Shown: piece by piece, positions 49,733 through 58,907 of the stretch
Layout of the letters: every line of letters starts with the position of its first letter
Position numbering within the stretch: the stretch's first letter is position 1
Source of the DNA: an uncultured Latescibacterota bacterium
GTDB lineage: Bacteria; Latescibacterota; UBA2968
Direction: 5' to 3'
Length of the DNA: 64,000 nucleotides
NCBI GenBank assembly: GCA_951812755.1
Contig: OX638329.1
Coordinates: forward strand, 5,853,563 to 5,917,562
Made by a program: the position numbers and the translations under genes
Notes under the pieces: generated by a model
What the model saw: the letters and a program-made list of their open reading frames with translations, nothing else
The model's database searches: none
What the model was told of the DNA's origin: nothing

Positions 49733-52222
49733 TTGTTGCGAAATTATCTCATAACAGCACTGCGCCATTTTACCAGGCAGAAAGTTTATTCGGTCATTAA
49801 TGTGCTTGGCCTGGCGATGAGTACTGCTTTTTGTTTTCTTGCGTTTTTATATGTGCAGCATGAGTGGAGCTATGATCAATTTCATAAGCATGCCGACCAG
49901 ATCTATCGTCTAATTAGCTTTAGAAAAGGAAAAACGGGCGACATGCATATGTTAACCATTTTACCTGAAAATTTAGGTCCACTTTTAAAAGCAGAATTTC
50001 CCCAATTAGATCGGGTCATTCGCATAGTCAAAAATGATAATTTAGTCATTCGCACTGGTGACCGGCGGTATAGAGAAGATGTATTATTCATAGATGAAGA
50101 TTTTTTTGACCTATTCTCATTTCCACTTAGCCAAGGCAATCCAGAGACATTTCGAACCGATCCTCAGTCTTTGGTATTGAGCGAATCAGCAGCTCAGAAC
50201 CTTTTCCCGGGAGAAAATCCTATCGGTAAAGAAATTATTATAGCGTCTCACCATTGGAAGAATGAACCCAAAACCCTGACAGTTGGCGGTGTGGCATTAG
50301 ATCCACCATCTAATTCCAGTATTCAATTCAAAATTCTTGTGCCCTATAAACTGATCCCCCCAAGAGTATCAGGTATGCCTGCTTCACCAATGAATGATCC
50401 CTCCAAACTCAACTTCTTTCTTCCTCGGGATTATATTTTTGTGCGACTTCACGCCCGGGCAAATTTAGAGGATCTAAATAATTCACTGCCTGCATTTATC
50501 AATACGCACCGAATACCAGGGATAGAGACTTCGCTACAATTTCAGCCATTAACGGACGTGCATTTTGATCAACGCCCGACATTTCTCCCGCTAATGCTTT
50601 CTGGCAATCCAGTATATGCCTACATCCTTTCTGCTATTGCAGGCATGGTGCTACTGATTGCAAGTGTAAATTTCATGAATTTGGCAACTGCGCGTTTTTC
50701 AACAAGAGCACGGGAAGTGGGGATACGCAAGGTAGTGGGTGCTCAGAGAACCCATTTAATGTGGCAATTTTGGGGTGAATCAATTGTGATGACAGCAATA
50801 GCCATGATACTCGGTATTTCACTTGCAGAACTCTGCCTACCTACTTTCAACAGCCTCATACAAACTCACTTGCTTATGACTGACATGTTCACACTGTCAT
50901 TTGTCTTATTCGCATTTGTTTTAATGGTCTTTATCGCTCTCATCTCCGGCTTGTATCCCGCGGTCAATTTGTCGGGCTTTCAGGCTGTGACAGTATTAAA
51001 AGAAAAAATACGATTGGGAAGCAGTGGGTCTATTCTACGCGCGTTGATTATTGTACAATTTGTGGGATCAATCCTGCTGGTAACCATAACGACGGTCATG
51101 TTTCTGCAAGTATCATTTATTAAAGCGAAAGACCTGGGGATTGATGGAGATCAAATCGCAGTCATTTCAACGGAGGATCTGTTCAACCAAAGCAATATGG
51201 AGGGAAAAAATCGCAGACACTTATTTGAGACCTTCCAACAACAACTCAACAGTCACCCGAATATTCTCGGCGTAAGCCGTTCTGATCTATTTTCAGATAT
51301 AGATTCAGATTATCAGTTTAGCGAACTATCCGTGCGATCTCCTGAAGGTAACGAGTTTTACATACCCTATATCGACATTGAAAAAAATTTCTTGCAAGTA
51401 TTGGGCATTGAATTGCTACATGGACAGCCGTTTTCAGACCACACCATCAATTTGCAACGTACAGTCCTGGTAAATGAAACGCTTGTCAAGCAATTGGGTC
51501 TGTCTCAGCCATTAGGGCATCAAGTCCCGTTAACCAGACGTATTTTAGACGGTACGAATATTAACAAGATGAAGTTCAGAATGATTAGAAATCCCGAAAT
51601 TGCAGGTATCGTAAAAGATTTTCATGTTCAATCACTCCATCAAGCAGTTCCGCCCCTGATTATGTTTTTGAGACCAGAGGTGCAAACAGGAGAATTTCTC
51701 GTTCGCATTCGTTCTGAGCGAATGCCAGAGACCCTGGATTTTATAGCGGGACAATGGAAACGGGTATTTGGTATAACACCATTTGATTATGCCTTTTTAA
51801 ATGAACGATTCGATCATTTATATCAACAAGAAGAGCGTTGGTCCTCAATGGTAGCCTACGCTTCAATATTCGCGCTTGTTGTTGCTTGTCTCGGCGTATT
51901 GGGTTTGACAGCGATGACCATCTCCAAGAGAACCAAAGAGTTTGGCATCCGTAAAGTGTTCGGTGCTTCCACAAAACACATTGTGACATTGCTTGCGACG
52001 GATTTTATTTTACTGATTACAATTGCGACACTCGTCGCCTGGCCGCTCGCATATTATGTTGCAAGTCAATGGTTGCAAAATTTTGCCTACCGCATCAATT
52101 TAGGATTTGAGATATTTTTCTTTAGCGGGGCAATGACGATCGTTATCGTCTTAGCGACCATTATCATCCTGACAATAAGGGTCACGCGATGTAATCCCGT
52201 AGAGATTTTGAAATATGAATAA
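49733..52222 (+). CDS. FtsX-type permease, second subfamily
   Basis: An 829-residue permease with the same overall plan but a different sequence: VYSVINVLGLAMSTAFCFLA (TM1), FMNLATARFSTRAREVGIRK-VVGAQRTHLMWQF (first FtsX unit), ILRALIIVQFVGSILLVTIT (middle TM), and LTAMTISKRTKEFGIRKVFG with three C-terminal TMs. This form is like permeases widespread in Bacteroidota. I choose a TTG start at 49733: AAAGGA lies 8 nt upstream, and LLRNYLITALRHF then aligns with MIANYFRTWFRNV of the paralogues. The GTG at 49694 would add 13 unsupported residues. It overlaps the next gene by 8 nt. Confidence 0.85.
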   Translation: MLRNYLITALRHFTRQKVYSVINVLGLAMSTAFCFLAFLYVQHEWSYDQFHKHADQIYRLISFRKGKTGDMHMLTILPENLGPLLKAEFPQLDRVIRIVKNDNLVIRTGDRRYREDVLFIDEDFFDLFSFPLSQGNPETFRTDPQSLVLSESAAQNLFPGENPIGKEIIIASHHWKNEPKTLTVGGVALDPPSNSSIQFKILVPYKLIPPRVSGMPASPMNDPSKLNFFLPRDYIFVRLHARANLEDLNNSLPAFINTHRIPGIETSLQFQPLTDVHFDQRPTFLPLMLSGNPVYAYILSAIAGMVLLIASVNFMNLATARFSTRAREVGIRKVVGAQRTHLMWQFWGESIVMTAIAMILGISLAELCLPTFNSLIQTHLLMTDMFTLSFVLFAFVLMVFIALISGLYPAVNLSGFQAVTVLKEKIRLGSSGSILRALIIVQFVGSILLVTITTVMFLQVSFIKAKDLGIDGDQIAVISTEDLFNQSNMEGKNRRHLFETFQQQLNSHPNILGVSRSDLFSDIDSDYQFSELSVRSPEGNEFYIPYIDIEKNFLQVLGIELLHGQPFSDHTINLQRTVLVNETLVKQLGLSQPLGHQVPLTRRILDGTNINKMKFRMIRNPEIAGIVKDFHVQSLHQAVPPLIMFLRPEVQTGEFLVRIRSERMPETLDFIAGQWKRVFGITPFDYAFLNERFDHLYQQEERWSSMVAYASIFALVVACLGVLGLTAMTISKRTKEFGIRKVFGASTKHIVTLLATDFILLITIATLVAWPLAYYVASQWLQNFAYRINLGFEIFFFSGAMTIVIVLATIIILTIRVTRCNPVEILKYE

Positions 52223-54344
52223 AATAAGAACCTGCATAATTCTACTGGTGCAACAAAAAAAACTATGTCGCTTCCTCTCCAGCATCTTGATTGGTCTATG
52301 CTTCATCAACAATATAGAAGCCCAAAAACTCATTCGAGGCACAGTTAAAAACGCTGATGATAATTCTTTTTTGCCCAATGCTTCTATTGTTATTGAAGGC
52401 ACCCAAATGGGTACGATGGCCAATGATCAAGGCGTGTTTGAACTCAACTTGTGGCAACTACCTGTGGTTCTTCAAATCAGCCATATTGGATATCGCACAG
52501 AACGAAAAATTATATCTGTGGAAACGCCAAACGAATGTGATATCTTGCTAAAACCCAAATTATTAAAGTTAGATGAAATCATAGTTACTGCTACCCATGA
52601 ATACCTGCAACAATTAACACAAGATGGGGGTTGGGATGGTGAGTGGTCACCAGATGGACAGCAAGTTGCATTTTGCAGCATTCAAAATGGAAATTCAGAT
52701 ATTTGGATCCAACCCATAGTTAGCGAAACACCTATAAGATGGACAAAACACCCGGCTTGGGATGCATCACCGACATGGTCACCCGATGGCACAACAATCG
52801 CATTTACGTCTTACCGAGATGACACCCTCAAAGTTTGGTTAAAACATGTGACCGGTAGTGAAATAAAACCTGTGACATCATCAAATGATGAATTGGCAGA
52901 TGATTTTGGAGATGAGCTCCTTTTCGAAAATGCGCGGATAACGTGGTCACCCGATGGCAAGCATATTGTGTTTAGCAAAAAGAGCGGAAAGAATTGGCAA
53001 AAACGCTATATTCGAGAACTATGGCGAAAGTCAATAGTGGATAGCAGCCCTTCTCATCTATTGGTCACAGGCTCGATATCGCGCAGAGATTTTGCAAACC
53101 AATCCAGTGCAACGTGGTCTCCAGACCATAAACGCATGGCATTTCAAGATGGACGCCAAATATTTCTTTGGGAAATTGATGCAAATGAAACCAGACTTTT
53201 GGGAAGAGGGGAAGAACCTGCCTGGTCACCTAACGGGAGATGGATAGCATATATTCAAAGTGATAGCACCAGGACGAAGGATATCTGGGTTAAGCAAGTT
53301 GATGGAAATCAGATGCTTCGGTTAACGCAGACGCCGACCAAACAAGAGTCTTCGCCCCATTGGTCGCCTGATGGACAATTTCTACTTTTTGGAATGCGAG
53401 AAGCTGGCTACGACTTGTGGAGTCTATCTTTAAACGACAGTAAGCTTACCAAATTGGCAAGTGGTATAGCAGACGCAGACTGGTCACCAGATGGAGACAC
53501 AATAGGATTCGCAGCTTATACAGACGAGGGATTAACACTGTTCACAATGCCCAGTTCAGGAGGTAACTGGACAGCACTTACAAAACCTGGCGCGATTCCC
53601 AATCCTTTTGGTGGATTGAGCTGGTCCCCTGATGGGCAGGAATTTGCTGGCGTATTGTACGGACGTCAAAATAAGATATGGCGTCTCAACATTAGTACAG
53701 GCGCGATGCAAACGGTGATGGATTTTAGGGACATCGGAAAAGGTTACTGGCGACTCTGGAAACACAGTGCGCCTCGTTGGTCTCCAAATGGTAAGCAACT
53801 TGTCGTAACAGCTCAATTGAGTACCTGGTTGACCCGGGTCTGGTATACTCAAAAAGATGGAAGGACAATAGACTCACAACAATTTTTGGATACAAAGCGT
53901 GAATGGTTGATGAGCGATATACGTGAGCCATTCGGTGCGTTGCATCCATCCTGGTCGCCTGATGGTACACAGATAGCATTCACTTATGTGACGATTTCTG
54001 AACACCCCCAAAAAGGGAATGCTACAGCCCAAACCATTTGGACTACTTCCATTGATAACGGGGAACCAACGCAACTCGCAGAAGGCTTTTGGCCTGTCTG
54101 GTCTCCCAATGGCCAAAAATTGCTTTTTCTTCGCCAGAATGAGGCAGGTGCTTTTCGTGAGCTATGGACAATGCCATCTAAGGGAGGCACACCTGAAAAA
54201 ATCCTGGGAGGTATGCCGGGCCTGATAAATGCGAGGTGGGCACCTGCGGGAGATCGAATCCTTTTTCTCACAGTGCCCTATAGAAATCTCTGGATTATGA
54301 GTCTTGCTGGCACTAAATTTCTGCCTTACTTGAACGAAAAATAA
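52215..54344 (+). CDS. CarboxypepD_reg-like/12-blade PD40 propeller fusion
   Basis: A 709-residue exported protein. The signal region (FLSSILIGLCFINNIEAQ) is followed by a CarboxypepD_reg-like domain (LIRGTVKNADDNSFLPNASI through DILLKPKLLKLDEIIVTATH), the module that normally precedes a TonB-dependent barrel. Instead of a barrel comes a PD40/TolB-like array. I count 12 WSP-x-G blades, from GEWSPDGQQVAF to RWAPAGDRILF, enough for two six-bladed propellers. It overlaps the permease gene by 8 nt and is the last gene of the cassette 2 operon. It could present or sense an envelope ligand for the permeases; this is inference. Confidence 0.85.
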   Translation: MNKIRTCIILLVQQKKLCRFLSSILIGLCFINNIEAQKLIRGTVKNADDNSFLPNASIVIEGTQMGTMANDQGVFELNLWQLPVVLQISHIGYRTERKIISVETPNECDILLKPKLLKLDEIIVTATHEYLQQLTQDGGWDGEWSPDGQQVAFCSIQNGNSDIWIQPIVSETPIRWTKHPAWDASPTWSPDGTTIAFTSYRDDTLKVWLKHVTGSEIKPVTSSNDELADDFGDELLFENARITWSPDGKHIVFSKKSGKNWQKRYIRELWRKSIVDSSPSHLLVTGSISRRDFANQSSATWSPDHKRMAFQDGRQIFLWEIDANETRLLGRGEEPAWSPNGRWIAYIQSDSTRTKDIWVKQVDGNQMLRLTQTPTKQESSPHWSPDGQFLLFGMREAGYDLWSLSLNDSKLTKLASGIADADWSPDGDTIGFAAYTDEGLTLFTMPSSGGNWTALTKPGAIPNPFGGLSWSPDGQEFAGVLYGRQNKIWRLNISTGAMQTVMDFRDIGKGYWRLWKHSAPRWSPNGKQLVVTAQLSTWLTRVWYTQKDGRTIDSQQFLDTKREWLMSDIREPFGALHPSWSPDGTQIAFTYVTISEHPQKGNATAQTIWTTSIDNGEPTQLAEGFWPVWSPNGQKLLFLRQNEAGAFRELWTMPSKGGTPEKILGGMPGLINARWAPAGDRILFLTVPYRNLWIMSLAGTKFLPYLNEK

Positions 54345-54366
54345 CCCACAACCAAAAGGAATACAC

Positions 54367-54594
54367 ATGAGCGAAAGACCCAATATCCTATTTACATGAC
54401 CGATGATCATGCATCGCATGCCATGAGTTGTTATAACAGTCGGATTAACGAAACGCCCAATCTGGACCGCATAGCCGAAGGCGGGATGCGCTTTAACAAT
54501 TGCTTTTGCACCAACTCAATCTGCGCGCCGAGCCGGGCAGTAATCTTGACCGGAACGTACAATCACATCAACGGCGTAACCACATCGCGCAGTT
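54367..54594 (+). pseudogene. 5' fragment of a sulfatase gene, frameshifted
   Basis: This is a copy of the first 228 bp of the sulfatase gene at 58908, including AAGGAATACACATGAG upstream, with about a dozen differences. One base is missing near 54391 (CTATTTACATGACC against CTATTTATCATGACC), breaking the frame after ten codons. The similarity stops after GGCGTAACCACA. The following ATCGCGCAGTTGAATTAG resembles the end of the oligogalacturonate-lyase-like gene (39313-39330), and leader copy 3 begins shortly after. Dead fragment. Confidence 0.85.
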
Positions 54595-54648
54595 GAATTA
54601 GAGAATCGAAAAAACCATGCGTTAAAGCTCATTTATTTCACAAATCCA

Positions 54649-54687
54649 ACAGGCACATTGAAGTTAAAACAATGTGCCTGTTTTTTA
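54649..54687 (+). terminator. Terminator at the left edge of leader copy 3
   Basis: The same ACAGGCACATTG/CAATGTGCCTGT hairpin, here with six T residues. It would end the operon that starts at the copy 2 promoter, which otherwise has no terminator. Confidence 0.85.
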
Positions 54688-54690
54688 TAA

Positions 54691-54731
54691 AGTGTTCATT
54701 TTCGGACACCACTGTATCAAAATCGGACACT
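54691..54731 (+). promoter_or_regulatory. Tandem enhancer-like sites, leader copy 3
   Basis: Same two sites as in copies 1 and 2 with one change (GGACACC for GGACACT at the end of site 1, 54691-54710). Site 2 at 54711-54731 is unchanged. Confidence 0.65.
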
Positions 54732-54793
54732 TATGACAAGGCACTCACGGCACTAATTTTCATAACTACTTGTAAAGCATAGAAAAGAAACTT

Positions 54794-54808
54794 TGGCACA
54801 GAAATTGC
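54794..54808 (+). promoter_or_regulatory. Sigma-54 promoter, copy 3
   Basis: TGGCAC-AGAAA-TTGC with GG at 54795-54796 and GC at 54807-54808. It lies only 56 nt before the permease ATG, because the propeller-lipoprotein gene is absent in this copy. Confidence 0.85.
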
Positions 54809-54863
54809 TTACCTATTTCTCATACATTCATTTTACTCTATAAATCATTGCAGAGGATAACTG

Positions 54864-57356
54864 ATGATTGCCAATTATTTCCGAACATGGTTTCGCAATG
54901 TAATCAAGTATAGAACCTATGCCGCCATTAACCTGCTGGGTTTGGGGATAGGGATTGCCTGCTGCTATCTGTGTGTGCTTTACATCCTGTACGATTGGAG
55001 CTTTGACAGGTTCCACCAGGATTATCACCGCATATACCGCGTTACTGGGAAAATGCAGTATTGGAAAAGAATGGGTGGCCCTATAGCGGGCACATGGGCT
55101 GAGACGGTCCATTTTCCGGTCCCATTGGCATCGGTGATGTCTGTTGAGATTCCAGAAATCGAGACTGCTACCAGTGTAAAAGATATCAAGTCTTTTCCTC
55201 CAACAAATAAGGCGATGTGGCGCGTGGGTATTCACGAAAATTTTCTGCGGGATATAGAAGACGTCGTGTTCGTAGATAGTAAGTTCGTGGAGATTTTTTC
55301 TTTTCCTATCATCAGTGGTACGTTCCCTTCAACCCCCGGGCAAGTCGTGATCACACGCGCATTCGCTCAGACGCTTGCCAACGATATTGACAGTTTGTTA
55401 GACCAGGTGTTATGGATGCAACCCCCCGATCGACCATTTTCCAGAAACCAGCAAAATGCAGTCCCCGTTAAAATCGGGGGCATCGTGGAAACCCCTCCTC
55501 GCAATTCGAGTCTGACATTCGAGATACTTGTGCCTCTTACTATGTATTCAACCTTTCGAAAAGTAAGGAAGCGAGAATGGGATTGGATCTTTAGTGCCAA
55601 TCATTATATCCGCCTATCAGAAGAATCGCCTATAAATATCGTAGAGGAAAAACTCACACAGGTCATCCAGAAGCGATCAGCCTTCAACTCGCTACGGGAT
55701 GTATCTACCTTTGAGGCCAAACTGCAACCCATCACGGATTTGCACCATATAGTTAAGGGAATCGGTGGTGATGGTGTGCGTCCAGGTACCAATCCGATAT
55801 ATGGCTACATTCTCGCCGGTATGGGTGTCCTGATCCTGTCTGTGGCTTGTTTGAATTACGTGCTACTCTACGTGGCGCGGTTCAATTCGCGTACCAAAGA
55901 ACTGAGCATAAGACAAATCTTTGGCGCAAACCGACGGCAACTCCGATACCAGCTATTGGTCGAATGCTTTGGATACAGCATTTTGGCGTGCGTCATAGGC
56001 CTGGCAATCGCAGAATTAGCTTCAGGTCCCCTCGAAGGCATTTTGAAAACCTCATTCATGTCCTCAACGGATCCCATACAGACCGCGATCATTCTCCTAT
56101 CGCTTGCCTGTCTAATAGGTCTGGGCACGGCCCTTTACCCGGCCGCCTTTATGTCATCTGTTTCTGCGATCAGCGTTCTAAACAAAACAGCAAGAGCCGC
56201 CAGGTCTGGACCTTTTTTGAAAATATTAATGGCCATCCAATCCGGCGTGACATTGGTATTTGTGTTTTGCACAATCATTATCTTTCAACAGACCTATTTC
56301 GTTGTCACGGCGGATCCGGGATTTGAACCCGCGAATTTGGTCAGACTCAGTATCAGAGGATTGACGCAAAATGAGGCTGCTCGCCTGCAAGCATCTTTAT
56401 CCGAGCACCCGCTTGTAGCCACTTGTGTCCGGGAGGATGGATCTGCAGGGATTCAGATGAGGGACAGCAATGGCAACTTGATTGATGGGGTGATTACCTA
56501 TGAAGCAGATGGTGACTTTCTCAAGACTTTGGGATTGAAACTCTTACAGGGAAAATCATTGTATCCAAATCCCATTCAGAGTAATGTGATAGTGAATGAA
56601 GCCTTCCTAAAACGCCTGGCATCGGCACAACCTCTTGGACAGGTGATCACTCAGGCAGATGAAAATACAAGCTCCCGAGAGTTTGGGCGCAATGTCAGTG
56701 GCCGCATTGTGGGTGTGGTCAAAGACTTTCACTTCCGAGACTTGCGCCACACAGCCCCGCCTACCGTCATCGCCATTGCCGATGATGCGACCACATTTTT
56801 ATTTAAGGGAAAATATATCACTGGAGAAATATTAATTCGCGTCCGAGAGAACAGTGCCGATCAATTTGTCCCTTACCTCGAAAAACTCTGGAAAGATCTG
56901 AAAATTGGCGGGTTGCTGACATTTTCCTTCGTAGAAGATGAAAGGCGAACATTTTACGCCAAAGAAATCAGTTGGAGCAAAATCGTCTCTGGTGCAGCCC
57001 TGTGTGCTGTCCTCATCGCGTCAATGGGTGCTCTGGGCATGATCTCCCTATCTGTGGCTCGCAGAAGAAAGGAAATCGCCATCCGAAGGGTCATGGGTGC
57101 CGTGCCCTCAAAAATAGCCAGTGGGATTGTACTGAACTACGCACTACCTGGATTTATAGCCGCTATCATCGCGCTTCCACTCTCGTATTTCTTTATGGAC
57201 GAGTGGCTCTCGATATTTGCCTACCGTTTTCAATTCGGCGTTATTACTATATTGGTGGCGATCTTATTGGGCATCCTGCTTCCGCTCACAGGCGGTTTCT
57301 TACACGCGCTAAAGATCGCTTCCGAAAGCCCGAATGCTGCCCTTCGAGAGGACTGA
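54864..57356 (+). CDS. MacB/FtsX-type permease without ATPase, cassette 3
   Basis: An 830-residue third paralogue of the 41007/47131 type (MIANYFRTWFRNVIKYRTYA, LSIRQIFGANRRQLRYQLLV, SVARRRKEIAIRRVMGAVPS). Its last 97 nt are identical to cassette 1 (LTGGFLHALKIASESPNAAL), while its 3' flank (GATACGCGAAT, then TACATG) follows cassette 2, so the gene is mosaic. GCAGAGG precedes the ATG. It is directly under leader copy 3 and is followed 84 nt later by a secreted LRR protein. Confidence 0.9.
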   Translation: MIANYFRTWFRNVIKYRTYAAINLLGLGIGIACCYLCVLYILYDWSFDRFHQDYHRIYRVTGKMQYWKRMGGPIAGTWAETVHFPVPLASVMSVEIPEIETATSVKDIKSFPPTNKAMWRVGIHENFLRDIEDVVFVDSKFVEIFSFPIISGTFPSTPGQVVITRAFAQTLANDIDSLLDQVLWMQPPDRPFSRNQQNAVPVKIGGIVETPPRNSSLTFEILVPLTMYSTFRKVRKREWDWIFSANHYIRLSEESPINIVEEKLTQVIQKRSAFNSLRDVSTFEAKLQPITDLHHIVKGIGGDGVRPGTNPIYGYILAGMGVLILSVACLNYVLLYVARFNSRTKELSIRQIFGANRRQLRYQLLVECFGYSILACVIGLAIAELASGPLEGILKTSFMSSTDPIQTAIILLSLACLIGLGTALYPAAFMSSVSAISVLNKTARAARSGPFLKILMAIQSGVTLVFVFCTIIIFQQTYFVVTADPGFEPANLVRLSIRGLTQNEAARLQASLSEHPLVATCVREDGSAGIQMRDSNGNLIDGVITYEADGDFLKTLGLKLLQGKSLYPNPIQSNVIVNEAFLKRLASAQPLGQVITQADENTSSREFGRNVSGRIVGVVKDFHFRDLRHTAPPTVIAIADDATTFLFKGKYITGEILIRVRENSADQFVPYLEKLWKDLKIGGLLTFSFVEDERRTFYAKEISWSKIVSGAALCAVLIASMGALGMISLSVARRRKEIAIRRVMGAVPSKIASGIVLNYALPGFIAAIIALPLSYFFMDEWLSIFAYRFQFGVITILVAILLGILLPLTGGFLHALKIASESPNAALRED

Positions 57357-57440
57357 TACGCGAATATATACATGTTTTTTTAAGGGAGAATGAGAGGAAG
57401 GAATAATCTGGCCTACCATACTACACTAAAAAGAAATACT

Positions 57441-58892
57441 ATGCAGAATCGCATCTCAACAATTTTTATTCTCATCGCGCTTGCGTTGACAGTTCACCCT
57501 CTCCCTACTAAACATATTTTTCTCCAGGCAGAAGATGGTGAGGTGCATATCCCGGATGTCAATCTGCGAGCGGTGATTCTGGAAATGATAAATGCAAAGA
57601 GCGCGGCTCCAGACACGATAATCACGCAGGCAGAAATGTCAAATTTAATTCGCCTTGAGGCATCAAATGCGAAGATCAGCGATTTGACCGGGCTGGAATA
57701 TGCAACTCGTCTAACAGAGCTGTATCTCAATATTAACAGCATCTCGGACATTACACCACTATCTAAATTGAACAACTTGACACGGCTGGATATTTCCGAC
57801 AACAGCATCTCGGATATCACGCCACTATCTGGATTAACCAACCTGAGAATATTGTCTCTTGACACCAACGGCATCTTGAACATCACGCCACTATCTGGAT
57901 TAACCAACCTGACATGGCTACGTCTCAACACCAACAGCATCTCGGACATTACACCACTGTCTGAATTGAACAACCTGACAGACCTGCTTCTTTACACCAA
58001 CAACATCTCGGATATCACACCGCTGTCTGAATTAAACAACCTGACACGGCTGGATATTTCCGACAACAGTATCTCGGACATTACACCACTATCTGGCCTA
58101 AACGATCTGACAGACCTGCATCTTCGGAACAACCGTATCTCAAACATCGCATCATTATCCGGATTGGCCAATCTGAGAGTATTGCATCTTGACACCAACA
58201 GCATCTTGGACATCACACCACTGTCTGCGTTAAAAGGCCTGGGAGAACTGGATCTTTCCGACAACAGCATTTCGGACCTCGCGCCACTATCTGATCTAAA
58301 AAATTTGGCAGACTTACGGCTTTCCGGCAACGCTATATCGGATCTCACGCCATTATCTGAGTTAAACATCTTGACATGGCTGCGGCTTTCCGGCAACGCT
58401 ATATCGGATCTCACGCCACTATCTAAATTGACCAACCTGACACGACTACATCTTGACGCCAACGACATCTCCGACCTCACGCCATTATCTGAGTTATACA
58501 TCCTGACATGGCTGGGGCTTTCCGACAACAGCATTTCGGACCTTGTGCCTCTATCTAGATTAAACCTCCTGATAGGGATGAATTTTTCCGACAATCGCAT
58601 CTCGGATCTCACACCGCTATCTGGCCTAAAAAATCTGGCAGACCTGCGACTTGATAACAACAGTATCTCGGATATTACGCCCCTATCTAAGTTGACCGGT
58701 CTGAAAGGGCTGCGTCTTTACAACAACAAAATCTCGGATCTTTCGCCTTTGATTGCAAACCCGGGATTAGTCAATGGAGACGGAGTTGATGTGGGTAACA
58801 ATCCTTTGAGTGCCACATCACTCAATACACACATTCCTGCCCTGAGAGCCAGGGGGGTTACGGTAGAGATATATTCAAAAGTGGATGAATAA
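57441..58892 (+). CDS. Secreted internalin-like leucine-rich-repeat protein
   Basis: A 483-residue exported protein. The signal peptide (ISTIFILIALALTVHPLPT) is followed by a cap region (VHIPDVNLRAVILEMINAKS). About 17 tandem 22-residue LRRs of the SDS22/internalin type follow (L-x-x-L-T-x-L-x-L-x-x-N-x-I-S-D-I-T-P-L-S), then the typical end cap (LSPLIANPGLVNGDGVDVGN). The DNA is a near-perfect 66-bp tandem repeat, prone to unit gain and loss. ATG 57441 starts right before the signal sequence. It probably mediates protein or glycan binding at the surface and, from its place, may serve the cassette 3 permease in the role the propeller lipoprotein has in the others. Confidence 0.88.
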   Translation: MQNRISTIFILIALALTVHPLPTKHIFLQAEDGEVHIPDVNLRAVILEMINAKSAAPDTIITQAEMSNLIRLEASNAKISDLTGLEYATRLTELYLNINSISDITPLSKLNNLTRLDISDNSISDITPLSGLTNLRILSLDTNGILNITPLSGLTNLTWLRLNTNSISDITPLSELNNLTDLLLYTNNISDITPLSELNNLTRLDISDNSISDITPLSGLNDLTDLHLRNNRISNIASLSGLANLRVLHLDTNSILDITPLSALKGLGELDLSDNSISDLAPLSDLKNLADLRLSGNAISDLTPLSELNILTWLRLSGNAISDLTPLSKLTNLTRLHLDANDISDLTPLSELYILTWLGLSDNSISDLVPLSRLNLLIGMNFSDNRISDLTPLSGLKNLADLRLDNNSISDITPLSKLTGLKGLRLYNNKISDLSPLIANPGLVNGDGVDVGNNPLSATSLNTHIPALRARGVTVEIYSKVDE

Positions 58893-58907
58893 AAGAAAGG
58901 AATACAC

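Noticed and set aside
57640-58760. The tandem 66-bp units as a CRISPR array or a non-coding repeat
   Set aside because: Units are contiguous without spacers and encode a regular 22-residue LRR in one open frame.
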